Assembly (NCBI GenBank): GCA_039619475.1
Contig: CM077116.1
Coordinates: forward strand, 17,357,443 to 17,421,442
From: Icerya purchasi
Taxonomy: Eukaryota; Arthropoda; Insecta; Hemiptera; Monophlebidae
Length of the DNA stretch: 64,000 nt
Reading direction: 5' to 3'
Shown here: positions 1 through 9,809 of the stretch, one piece after another
Layout of the letters: every line of letters starts with the position of its first letter
Numbering within the stretch: position 1 is the first letter of the stretch
Notes under the pieces: generated by a model
What the model was told of the DNA's origin: nothing
What the model saw: only the letters and a program-made list of their open reading frames with translations
Database searches by the model: none
Made by a program: the position numbers and the translations under genes

Positions 1-690
1 TATTGTTATCTGCTGCGGTTCCTCTTAGTAAGTTTTCTATCTGTTCGTATATAGCGTCTACCGCTTCGTCATCTGCTGTAGTGGTTGGCATATTAATATA
101 TTAACTGGTTTCGCTGCTATTTCTATTTTGATCAGTCTGTTTTCTACTACATTTACACTAATTAGAGCATCGGCGATATGCTTTTGGCATAAAATTGCCA
201 CATCTCTTTGTCCGTTTTTACTACCATAGTGCATTATGTGGGTATTGCCGCTTCTAAATTCCCCTTCTATGGACCATCTCGTTTCTGATAGCCCTAAAAG
301 TCTATTTTGTTATTGGACATTTCTTGTTTTATATTTTCTAATTTACCTATTCTTATCATTGTTCCTTTATTTGAATTTTGGCCCGATGCGGGGATTTCGC
401 TCGCTGAATATCTGAGGGGCCCCGCTATGATGTCCCCTCTTATCTTGTCCGACTCCGTTAAATTGGACGGCTTCGTTACTGCTTATTCCATTCTGTTGAT
501 TATATATGGTTTACTAGGGAATTGTACAGCGGTGGTTTCTCGTTGCCTTCCGCCGGATTTTCTGTCGGGGTTTACTCCCCTAGCCGAAAGGACTCGGTTT
601 CCAGGCGCCGGATACTCGCCTATTCGCTCTAGATTGGTATTTACCAATCCGACTGGGGCACATATGTCTCGTGCGAGTTGCTGATAGTCT
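1..690 (-). pseudogene. RTE-like non-LTR element, endonuclease-domain fragment (continues off left edge)
   Basis: Reading right to left, about 300-100 encodes GLSETRW, then a block ending in KPVNILI. After a frameshift near 95 it continues MPTTTADDEAVDAIYEQIEN and runs off the window. This order matches the apurinic/apyrimidinic-type endonuclease that starts ORF2 of RTE-like 'endonuclease-reverse transcriptase' elements: the catalytic Glu lies in the SETRW-type motif and the GD(F/W)NA motif would lie outside the window. The stretch 690-330 reads, with stops, as the ORF2 leader (IGKLENIKQEMSNNKID). Frameshifts and an in-frame stop make it a relic. The clade name is by motif resemblance only. 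Confidence 0.65.
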
Positions 691-699
691 GCTGTTATT

Positions 700-2040
700 A
701 ATGCAGTGCTAAAGCTTAACGATATTTAATGAAGGGGCACAACTATTCATTCGGCGTATGCTAGTCGGTTATGCATAAAAAAAACCCCCCAAAAAACAGG
801 ATCTTGTAACCGAGATTAGAATAAGAGTGCTTAAACATAAACGAACGATATACACAATAAGTTCGACGTTTGGCATGCTTAATGCTGACGCGTGGGTTAC
901 GACTTCAATTGATGGTTTAAAGCTTATTGATGAGTTTTATGAGCTTCATTTTTAGTTGGGGATCATTGATGTGTGGTTTGCAGGAGTTGATAATGGCAAT
1001 CAGATGGTTAGGATTTGTGGCAGATTTGTTGAAAGTGGGTAGCGAATCCTTAGAATTTACTGCCGATTCTATGAAGAATATGAACTGCTCATGGGTCGGT
1101 AAGAAATGCGGAGAGGCACGTTCGCCTTGAGTGAAAGGAGTGCTGTTCGGATAATACTAGTTAGCTGCTTTTGGGCGGCTTTATTAACATTATTGAAATC
1201 CATAGACTAAACTGCGTCATCTCTATTTAACTTGGATTCATCAGTACCACGGTCCATAGAAATATTTGCGGGAGCGTGCGCAGTTTTCGTTGCTGCTGCG
1301 CTAGGAGATAGGCGATGCTCTGGTTCATCATCTTCCGATTTCTTGTAGGTCGACGGAGTTGATGTTGGAAGCAGAAGTACGCTGAGACCTTGTGCTGCAG
1401 TGCGGGCTATGGAAATACTTCGTCAATTGAATGAAAATATAGAGATAATCCATTCCTATTAGCGACGAATTCGAGAAAAGTTTTGGTGACCATTTGTGCA
1501 GTGTATTGTTTTGTAACTTTTTTAATTCTAACATTAGATTCGCTCGTTGATTTGTTGTGATCTTTTTTGATGTTTATCTGACAATATCGATAAAAACAGA
1601 GACGACAATATCAACAGTATTTATTTTATGGAATTCGTAATATAGTAGTTATAAAATTTTTACAATATACTTCATTATTAAATAATGTTCACGATAATTT
1701 TCTGGCATCATAAATTTTTATTGTTCCCTATCAGTCCTAATATAATTAATTAAATTTTTATGTCCTTTTTTGTAGTTTATTACTGATTACACGGTCGTGA
1801 GAGTAGCGAGTGGTAGAGGAAAGGCGTTAGCGTTTTTATTTCTGATACTGGTCGATACTATTAACATTAGCATATCCGTGACGCACGTGACGCGAACCCA
1901 TAAGTTTTTTCCCTACCAAAAATCACTAAACGTGCCTAAAGAAGTTTTCACTTCAAAAAAGAAAAAGAGCTGAAATAAGTAGTGGAAAAATTAGCTAACT
2001 ACATTTACGCCCTTAAAATAAACAAACGTATCGTAAACAT
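700..2040. other. No gene recognised; weak coding-like stretch on the minus strand
   Basis: There is no long open frame. Minus-strand translation around 1440-1130 gives a charged, Ala/Ser-rich stretch (DEPEHRLSPSAAATKTAHAP, later NKAAQKQLTSIIRTALLSLK) broken by stops. This could be a decayed gag or ORF1, but no domain can be named. From about 1560 the DNA is AT-rich. Confidence 0.3.
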
Positions 2041-2410
2041 TTATTTTTAGCATTCTGTAATAACTTACGGAATCCTAGTAAGATGGTACACAAATGACAA
2101 AAATATCAAATAAAAATCAATAACTCACGAACAGCTTGACTTATAAACTTCAAATTTGGAACATAAATCCCAATTAAAATTCTCCATAAAACGATCTATA
2201 ACTTAAAGATTACCGATTACTCTGGGCGGCAAAAAACCCAAAAAACCGTCAAGAATATATAATATGGTACATAAAACGACCTCAAAAATCACTTAAAAAA
2301 TCATAACTCATCACCCGATAAACCTATAAAGCTGAAATTCAAAATGTAAACTAAAATGCAGCAGTCCTTTCATAAAATCAAAAAATTATGCTACAAAATT
2401 TATGTAAAGT
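2040..2410. repeat. Dispersed AT-rich repeat, copy 1 (partner at 45570-45925)
   Basis: This block shares an extended, ordered series of words with 45570-45925: ACGGAATCC.A.TAAGATGGT, then TTGACTTAT, GACCGATTAC/TACCGATTAC, AGAATATATAATAT, ACCTCAAAAATC, ATAACTCATCA and CCTTTCATAAAAT, at matching spacing. It is non-coding. It runs directly into the 285-bp tandem array; the second copy does not. Confidence 0.65.
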
Positions 2411-2411
2411 T

Positions 2412-3110
2412 GCCGAAAAGTTCAAAAAAGTGCAAAAAATGACGTGTCCCCCCCAGCGCCGCGAGTATTACAGCTTAAAATCTTAAACGCGGTTTAAAAT
2501 ACGCGCATTCCGGTATATTTCTCTATTTTGGAACATCCAGCCTTCTAACTTTAAAACTGGACCTTCGGGGCGCCGAAAGCTCAAAATTTTGGAAAAAAAT
2601 ATTTTTTTTCCCGAGCATGTGATATATTGTTGCAAAGACCGCTATTTGTCCGGAACGAAACAGTATTTCATTTCCTTAACGAAACTTTCAAAGTTACCGT
2701 AATGTTCAAAAAAGTGCAAAAAATGACGTTTCCCCCCGCTTAGCGATGTGAATATTAAAGCTGAAAATTTTAAACGCGGTTAAAAAAATGCGCATCCCCG
2801 TATACTTCTCTAGTTTGGATCATCCGGATTTTCAACTTTAAAACTGGACCTTCGGGGCACCGAAAGCTCGAAATTTTGAAAAAAATATTTTTTTTCCCGG
2901 GCATGTGATATATCGTTTGAAAGATTGCTATTTTTCGGGAATGGAACCGTATTTCGTTTTCTTAACCGAACTTTCAAATTTGCCGAAAAGTTCAAAAAGC
3001 GCAAGAACTAATATGTAGCCCCCTGTTTGCATCGCGAATATTATAGCTATAAATTTCGAATGGGGTTGAAAATATACTCATTCTGACATGTTTGCGTAGT
3101 TTATTTCAAA
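2412..3110. repeat. Tandem repeat, unit about 285 bp, about 2.4 copies
   Basis: Units begin near 2412, 2697 and 2982. The word TTCAAAAA(A)G recurs at 2421, 2705 and 2991, giving periods of 284 and 286 bp. Other landmarks recur in order: CCCCCC, TAAACGCGGTT, TTTAAAACTGGACCTTCGGG, CGAAAGCTC, AAATATTTTTTTTCCCG and GCATGTGATATAT. The third unit is partial and diverged. The sequence is non-coding and could be a satellite fragment or the internal repeat of a larger element. Confidence 0.8.
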
Positions 3111-4839
3111 TTTTGTGTATATATCTAAATAAATTTTATTTAAAAATCATAATCTAATAAATAGTGACAAACAAGGAAGGTGGTTTAAGTAATAGTATTC
3201 AAATATAACTATATAGAAGTTCGGAAAACAAACAAGTACAATTACAAATTTTTAAATATTTATTGATAATTAATCCTTCCAAAAATCTAGGACTGAATAG
3301 CGTTTATTTATTAGAATTTATTTTTTTTTTCAGTACAATATGATGACACTGCGTGATGTGTGAAAAAGAACTGGACTAAAAATATCTGTTTTGGAATTAT
3401 TGTTGTTTTGAATTTAGTATTATGTAAATGAAAATTATGGTTATCTTTAACTTAACAAACGGAATCCTCAGCGCATGAAACCTCATGTTTGACTGAACTT
3501 GTTTTTATCTGAAAAAATCTAAATACGCCGTTTAAAATTTTTTTTTAAACGTTTGCAGTATTGGTCTGTTCGTAGTCTTATTAAATTACAAAAGGTAATC
3601 TTCTATTAATTCGGGTTACAACATATGTAATTGTTTTAAAAATTTAGATCCCGTTGGTTAAGCCGTTGTATTTATGAATTTATAGTAGGCACGGATAATA
3701 AAACTAAACATCCTTGTCCTTAAAAATTTTAAATTTTCTATTTATGTGACGTATAACTGGATACCGAATTTTATGCAACTGAGAAAGGATGATGGCGATT
3801 TATTATTATTATTATTATTAAATTTAATTTACGCGTAACGTACAGCAACTACGGCTAAAGGCACGGGAGGAGAAGGAGGTTTAGATTAACGAGTGAAGGC
3901 CGGACTTATGAAGGAATAGAATTAAATTTTACAGTGAAGAAGAGTTATCTTTAACGATGAGGGGAAGAGAAAAAGCAGGTTGAAAGATTTCTTTTCCAAG
4001 GGGTATGAAGGGCATTCGGTGAGGACATGGTGAATGGTGATGATTACACTGTACACGGCACATTTTAGTAAATATCTAGCCGTATGTGACCCAATTGAAG
4101 TCTGGTGATGACTACATTATCGTTTTGATTTGAAAGTGATATATTCCATGGTGATACTGAAAACTTGATCGATCGAAGCTTATTCGTTTGTGATGTTTGC
4201 TGCCATTTCCCTTGCCATAGAGTCTTTAGACCACATATTACATGAATCTTGAAATTGATGGTGATTTAAACGCTACCTACAATAGAAAAATAGCGTTACA
4301 ACGCTGTTCGCGAATGTATTGGACCGGTTTTTGTCTTTTTCATGTTCGCAAAATTCCAAGGAAAGTTTAAAACACGATGTTACAATTCTTCGAAGTACTC
4401 TAAAGATTTTTATGTATGCGCGAAAGAAGATTAATATGACTAAAGTTTTTTTAACAAATACGTGTTAATAGACACGTAAAAAAGAAAAGTGAATAGCGCT
4501 ATTTTAAATGCCGTGTAATAAAACATTTTGGATAACTGAAATACCTTAATACATACTAACATGCCAGTTGAACTTGATAGCCTTACAGTTACACAGTAGC
4601 AATACACCACGCCACTGTGTATTACCTTATCATTTTTGCTAACGTGTAGAAACATGTAAAACGTGCAAATTGTTCTGTTTTTAATCACTAATTCGTATTT
4701 TTCAGGTACGCACAAGGATACGTTTTCTTTTAAATGGAATTTCTGTTTTAGCAAATCTTGTAAAAGTAATTCTTCTTTTGCATTATGAACATATCATATA
4801 TGTTTTTATTTTATTTTATTTTATTTACAGCAGTACTTA
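3111..4839. other. No gene recognised
   Basis: AT-rich DNA with a short (TTA)n run near 3806-3821. A 104-codon minus-strand open frame at 4440-4754 has no recognisable domain and its composition is what AT-rich DNA gives by chance. Nothing else can be supported. Confidence 0.5.
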
Positions 4840-5040
4840 TTGCCTTTCAGCCATGACCACTTAATTATCATTTGCTGGAGCATTTTTAATAATTTATCAA
4901 AACTGCGCCTTCTAAGTCTTTTGTTAATTGTTACTATCGGTTGTTCGCTCGCGTGCTTATCAATTAACGATTGTTCGGCGATAACGGCATCTTCACTTTC
5001 AAAGACATCGTTTGTATAGCTGATAAGATTGGTGAGATCG
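4840..5040 (-). pseudogene. Unidentified coding-like relic, interrupted by the jockey element
   Basis: On the minus strand from 5040 downward one frame stays open for about 65 codons: DLTNLISYTNDVFESEDAVI, then AEQSLIDKHASEQ, ending SWLKGNKYCCK before a stop. A related stretch lies at 58560-58790 (minus; NNAEEIENDVIGSQLLLDKQ), with alignable DNA as well as protein. The open frame starts exactly where the poly(A) tail of the jockey element ends, so the element probably inserted into this sequence. The family is not recognised. Because the partner copy lies just left of a family B 5' end, it may belong to that element's 5' region. Confidence 0.4.
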
Positions 5041-5160
5041 TTTTTTTTTTTTTTTTTTTTCCATCACGATCTGGCCAAAGTGGCCATTTAGCGAATTTTT
5101 TGACCCTGAACTGACGTGAAGGGAAAAGCACCCACCGGCACTCACCCACAATCTGTAATC

Positions 5161-7857
5161 CTACAAAAGGTCTAGGGGTTTATGACGCCTTAATCTACGT
5201 ATATTACCGGTGGTATTCAGCAATTGTACAGCCAGGTTATTTGGGTGACCTTCCAGTCTGGATGCGTGACTCTGAGCACAATGTTTAATAATGTAATTTA
5301 CGTACGGAATGCACAAGTCTTTGTGCAGAGCATCATTGGTTACATACCATGGTGCATTTGTTAGGGTCCTTAAGAGTTTATTCTGGACTGTTTGAATTAT
5401 TTTTATATTTGTTGGCTTAGCACAGCCCCAAAGCTGCAGCCCGTACGTCCATATTGGTCTGATGACAGTGGTGTACAGCAAGCGCTTATTTTCCATTGAC
5501 AACACGCTATTTCTACCTATAAGCCAATTCATTGTCCTAACTCGAATGTTAATTTCCTTTTTCTTCTTATCAATATGTTGCCTCCAGGTTAGTCGCCTGT
5601 CCAAATGCATACCCAAATATGTCACACTGGCTTGGATTGGTATAGTTGTATTACAGATTTTAACAGATGGAATCGTAACTTTTCTATTGGTAAAGTGGAC
5701 ATTAACCGATTTTTCTTCATTTATCTTTATTTTCCATTTTCTGAACCAATCTTCCGCTTTGTATAATGCATTCTGTAGATTACCACTGGCAGTGACAGGA
5801 TCCGTGCTACATGAAAGCAAGGCTGTGTCATCAGCGAATGTAGCTACATGCACACTGTCCATTACCGGAAAGTCGGCAGTGTATAGTAAATACAGCGTGG
5901 GTCCCAACACTGAACCCTGGGGCACCCCGGCTAACACAGGATGAATCTCAGAAAGTTCATGTTCAAAGCGTACCTGAAAATATCGGTCATTGATGTAAGA
6001 ATTCATCAATTGTGATAAATTTTCCGGAAGAAGTATTTTTAATTTGTACTGTAAACTTCCGTGACACACCTTGTCAAAGGCCTGAGCAACATCAATAAAC
6101 GCAGCCGTACATACCTGCTTTGTTTCTAGACTATTTTCAATTATATTTACTACCCTATGTAACTGATCCACTGTGGAGTGTTGTTTAACAAAACCAAATT
6201 GATGATTTGGAATTATATTATTTTGTTGCAAATATGGCCGTAACCGATTTAATATTAATTTCTCCATTACTTTAGACAACATTGGTAGTAGCGATATAGG
6301 CCGATAAGAAGATACATTATGTGGATCTTTTCCGGGCTTAGGAATCATAATAATTTGCGCAAACTTCCACTGCTTCGGAAAATACCGTAGGCGAAAAATA
6401 GCGTTACAAATAAATGTAATCAACATAAGAGCTTTATGTGGCAGCTCTTTGAGTAACTTCGCTGTAATCAGGTCATAGCCTGGACATTTTTTGTTCTTCA
6501 ACGACTTTATTACGCTTTTCACCTCTAGCGGCGAAGTAAACGCTGTCGGAAGATTTATTAGCGACGATGACCGCAATTGTGTCGCTGAATATGTTGAGCT
6601 AGTATCCGATGTGGAATTTGTTAGATCTGACATTACGTCAGACTTAAATATATTCGCCAAGTAAGCAGCAAATAAGTTCGCTTTTCCTTTTTCATTCCTA
6701 GCCCAGCATCCACTATTATTATCTCTTATCGGCGGTATGCTCTTAACCGGTTTTTTAATATTTTTGCAACACTTCCACAGCGAGTAATCATCTTCAGGCA
6801 GCGGCGACAGTTTTAATAAATAATCTTTAAATGACTGATTCTTTATATCTGTTAGTAATTTCTTTAATTGCTTAGCTCTTTTATTAAATAAGGTTTTGTC
6901 GTTCGGATATCTGGTTAGAAACCACTTTTTTCGTAGTCGCCTTTTCTCCAATACAAGATCCCTAACTATTTTTGGATATCTGTTATTTACTTTTTTCTGT
7001 TCACTATAGGGTGTGTTTAAAGTAGCTGCTGTCTGTATTTCACAAGTAAGGTACTGCACTGCGTTCTCGATGTTTTCTTTGCTCTTAAGTGGAATTTTCA
7101 AATTTAAATTTAGCTGCAAATGTTCTCTATAGGCTTCCCAATCAGTTTTGTAATTATGTAGAAATAATTGAGCTTCTTTATATATAACAGTGTCGCTTAG
7201 TGTTAATACAACGGGCGAATGATCAGAAGAAAGATCAAAGGAAGAATTGATATCTGTATACTGATATGCTACATCTTTTGTAATATAAAAATCCAGAAGA
7301 TCAGGCAATTTGTTCGGATCGGCTGGCCAATATGTAGGTTGCCCTGATGAGATGTAAGATATATTCTTATTATCCATAGTATTTTTGAGAATCCTACCTC
7401 TGGGAGTTGTAAGTCTAGATCCCCAAGCTGTATGTTTGGAATTCCAGTCTCCAGCCGCTATATACCTGCTACCCAGAGAATCAAAGTAATTTGAAAGCTT
7501 CGGAATAGTTAGCTTGTGACGTGGAGGACAATAAACTGCTGATATCACTATCTGTCCATTTACTGTACATACTTTAATATTGGTTCCTTGAAGATACTCC
7601 TCCCTGAAGTGATCCAGTTCATGATGTCTTATGTTTGATTTTATTAAAATAGCGGAACCCCCCCGCGCTTTCCCAGACGGATGAGTACAATGATATGTTG
7701 TATAATTATTTATTTTAAAGTAATCTAATACGGTTAAATGTGACTCTGATATTAAACATATATCTATAGAATTGTTATTCAAAAATACTTCGATTTCGGC
7801 TTTATGGTTTTTTAAACCATTTGCATTCCATGTCGCTATCGTTAAATACTTAACCAT
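5161..7857 (-). CDS. Jockey-clade ORF2: endonuclease and reverse transcriptase (898 aa)
   Basis: This protein nicks target DNA and reverse-transcribes the element RNA from the nick. Residues 1 to about 225 form the AP-like endonuclease: TWNANG at the N terminus, ISESHL with the catalytic Glu, AAGDWNSKHTAWGS, and DLSSDHSPVV with the catalytic His. The RT domain spans roughly 440-720: PGYDLITAKLL, SSYRPISLLPMLSKVMEK, FIDVAQAFDKV (motif A Asp near 589), AGVPQGSVLGPTLYLLYTAD, and FADDTALLS (Asp pair near 676-677). The thumb region includes IRPIWTYGLQLWGC. The length is normal for jockey ORF2 without RNase H. Its ATG overlaps the ORF1 stop by one base (TAATG), which chooses this start and suggests coupled reinitiation. 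All visible catalytic residues are present. Confidence 0.93.
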   Translation of the reverse strand: MVKYLTIATWNANGLKNHKAEIEVFLNNNSIDICLISESHLTVLDYFKINNYTTYHCTHPSGKARGGSAILIKSNIRHHELDHFREEYLQGTNIKVCTVNGQIVISAVYCPPRHKLTIPKLSNYFDSLGSRYIAAGDWNSKHTAWGSRLTTPRGRILKNTMDNKNISYISSGQPTYWPADPNKLPDLLDFYITKDVAYQYTDINSSFDLSSDHSPVVLTLSDTVIYKEAQLFLHNYKTDWEAYREHLQLNLNLKIPLKSKENIENAVQYLTCEIQTAATLNTPYSEQKKVNNRYPKIVRDLVLEKRRLRKKWFLTRYPNDKTLFNKRAKQLKKLLTDIKNQSFKDYLLKLSPLPEDDYSLWKCCKNIKKPVKSIPPIRDNNSGCWARNEKGKANLFAAYLANIFKSDVMSDLTNSTSDTSSTYSATQLRSSSLINLPTAFTSPLEVKSVIKSLKNKKCPGYDLITAKLLKELPHKALMLITFICNAIFRLRYFPKQWKFAQIIMIPKPGKDPHNVSSYRPISLLPMLSKVMEKLILNRLRPYLQQNNIIPNHQFGFVKQHSTVDQLHRVVNIIENSLETKQVCTAAFIDVAQAFDKVCHGSLQYKLKILLPENLSQLMNSYINDRYFQVRFEHELSEIHPVLAGVPQGSVLGPTLYLLYTADFPVMDSVHVATFADDTALLSCSTDPVTASGNLQNALYKAEDWFRKWKIKINEEKSVNVHFTNRKVTIPSVKICNTTIPIQASVTYLGMHLDRRLTWRQHIDKKKKEINIRVRTMNWLIGRNSVLSMENKRLLYTTVIRPIWTYGLQLWGCAKPTNIKIIQTVQNKLLRTLTNAPWYVTNDALHKDLCIPYVNYIIKHCAQSHASRLEGHPNNLAVQLLNTTGNIRRLRRHKPLDLL

Positions 7858-9380
7858 TATTTAATCAGTTTATTAATGACAGAAGTTAACATGGTAAGAA
7901 TTGTGCTATTTTGCTGTATTAGCTGTTGAAACATGATTTTGAAGTCAGCTAAAAAACCTGTTAACTGTTCAGTGATTGTTGGCATTTGCCCCATCCCGTT
8001 ATAATTGATTTGTTCGGACTCTTCCGAATGGACTGACTTTGAAAATGATAAATTTTTTGGTTTATTTAACTGATCTCCCGAAGATACTAGACTGTTTGGA
8101 ATATTTGAATTTACATTTAAGTTGGAATTGATATTTTTCGTAGTAATGTGTGAATAGCTAATTCCTGGCTGCCTCGAGCTGGATTGTAAAAAGTCTTTAC
8201 CTTTTCTCACGATTCCTTGTCTACCTTGCGCTAACTTCTGGTAAACGTCGCAGCCTTTATAATTTGCCGGATGCGATCCATTACATAGACCACATTTAGC
8301 TGGCAGTTTCGGGTCTTTTTTACAATCAACTGTTTTGTGCCCTGCTCCACATTTTACATACACTGGTGGCCGAGTGCAGTAAGCTTTAGTGTGCCCCCAC
8401 ATTTGACAGTTCTGACACTGGGGAATTGATAACTTTTTGTTAGGTGGTTCAACTTTGATAACAGTATTGCATAAAACCTTTAAGTTAAATATATCTTTGC
8501 AATTTTCTGTCTGCTCTAAATCTACAAAGAACAAAGGAAGTGGCAATTTTGTATGACGTTGTTTAATATTGTGTACATTACGAACTTTGAATCCTTTTAA
8601 TGTTAATTCCTCTGCAATTGTTTCCGGCTCCAGAGAATGATGAAGATGCCTCACCACCACCTTATAAGTTCGGTCTTGCTTCATTTGGTAGGTATGGAAT
8701 ACTACCTGCTCCTCTCTGAACATCTTAGTTAATTGTCTGTATTCTTCTGGCGAGTATACGTTGACTTTAACGACTTTGTCTGCGAGAGCTTTCGCCACAT
8801 ATTTAGTCTTATCGATTGATAATTCGATTTTTTCTCTCATTTTTTGAAAATTTTCAACTCCATGTATAAATATTGGCGGTGGTTTAGGGACAGTAGTAGT
8901 CTGTTCACTCACTTCATCATGGTCGTCCTCAGTCGAAAGTGCTTCGTAGCGGTTGTAAGTCAATTTTTGCAACTTATGATTACTATTATTAGTAAATAAC
9001 TGACGCTTTTTACACGTTTTCTTGACTGTCTGCCAGTCGTTGTTATTACCGGCATAACTTCTGTTCGTTGAGTGATCACATTCACTTTCGTTCATTTCTT
9101 GATTGTTATCAACGTCTACAGTTTGTGGTAATGCTGGAAATGCTTGAGCATAATTGGTTACATCATGTAAAAAGATATTTGGCTGTTCGTACTGCAATTG
9201 TTCAGGAGTAATGATTAGTGCGGGTTGTTGATTTGGATTAACTCCCGAAGAGCCTGGCAGGGAATACGGAATAAATTTGGCTGGCTGTAATACATTTGTC
9301 GATGTATATTGACGGTGGATTTGCGTGTCTACGTAAATTGGTTGAGCAGCGTTAGTCGGCGTGGCCGCTGTTGTCGACAT
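7857..9380 (-). CDS. Jockey-clade ORF1: gag-like nucleic-acid-binding protein (507 aa)
   Basis: This is the RNA-packaging partner of ORF2. The N-terminal 150 residues are low in complexity and Asn/Gln/Thr-rich. Residues about 170-320 (PPPIFIHGVENFQKMREKI through SIPQ) fit the PRE_C2HC domain typical of jockey ORF1. Three zinc knuckles follow from residue 322: CQNCQMWGHTKAYC (a perfect CX2CX4HX4C), then VYVKCGAGHKTVDC, where the first Cys is missing, then CGLCNGSHPANYKGC. The C-terminal 130 residues are polar, ending in a hydrophobic stretch. The ATG is in MSTTAATPTNAAQPIY, about 280 nt inside the presumed element. The frame is fully open and its stop overlaps the ORF2 start. Confidence 0.9.
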   Translation of the reverse strand: MSTTAATPTNAAQPIYVDTQIHRQYTSTNVLQPAKFIPYSLPGSSGVNPNQQPALIITPEQLQYEQPNIFLHDVTNYAQAFPALPQTVDVDNNQEMNESECDHSTNRSYAGNNNDWQTVKKTCKKRQLFTNNSNHKLQKLTYNRYEALSTEDDHDEVSEQTTTVPKPPPIFIHGVENFQKMREKIELSIDKTKYVAKALADKVVKVNVYSPEEYRQLTKMFREEQVVFHTYQMKQDRTYKVVVRHLHHSLEPETIAEELTLKGFKVRNVHNIKQRHTKLPLPLFFVDLEQTENCKDIFNLKVLCNTVIKVEPPNKKLSIPQCQNCQMWGHTKAYCTRPPVYVKCGAGHKTVDCKKDPKLPAKCGLCNGSHPANYKGCDVYQKLAQGRQGIVRKGKDFLQSSSRQPGISYSHITTKNINSNLNVNSNIPNSLVSSGDQLNKPKNLSFSKSVHSEESEQINYNGMGQMPTITEQLTGFLADFKIMFQQLIQQNSTILTMLTSVINKLIK

Positions 9381-9809
9381 GACGACAAAGCAGCGTATCC
9401 GACGACTATGTTAAATAATTTTTATCTGTGTACTGCGTAAGCGATAACGACAAGAGTAGTAATAAATAATAATAAATGAATATAATGGAATAATCTCACC
9501 GGTCTGCACAAGTTCGATGGTCGGACGAGAGATAATAAAGTATTCTATTGTTCGTTAAATAATTATCGCGTACGAATTATTTCTTTAACAAAACAGAGAT
9601 AACGCGCAACAGACGACTTCTCCGCACCTAACATGCAACTTCACGCGCTCGTCTTTCGGTTATTTAGCGGTCTTTCTTAAAAAGATTAAGTTCATTCTGT
9701 TTAGTTAATTTATTTCTATTTATATATTTTATTTTATTTTCTTCCGTTACCCCGATTTTTTTTTTTCTTCTTCTTCTTTTCTCTATTTCTTATTTTCTGT
9801 GTTTGATCA

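Larger units (their letters stand above)
5041..9660 (-). mobile_element. Apparently intact jockey-clade non-LTR retrotransposon
   Basis: A complete non-LTR layout on the minus strand: 5' UTR (about 9660-9381), ORF1 gag-like protein, ORF2 endonuclease-RT, a 100-nt 3' UTR and a poly(A) tail seen as the T run at 5041-5060. There is no RNase H, as usual for jockey. Both ORFs lack stops and frameshifts, so the copy is young or still competent. The 5' boundary is uncertain and I could not find a clear target-site duplication. Its 5' end lies head to head with the family B element. Confidence 0.85.

Noticed and set aside
307..684. 125-codon plus-strand open frame at the left edge
   Set aside because: It is antisense to the RTE-like leader and endonuclease region, which explains its composition.
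4440..4754. 104-codon minus-strand frame
   Set aside because: Composition is typical of AT-rich DNA; no domain, no repeat partner and no neighbouring coding signal.
5462..5944. 160-codon plus-strand frame
   Set aside because: Antisense shadow of jockey ORF2, whose RT motifs lie in this interval.
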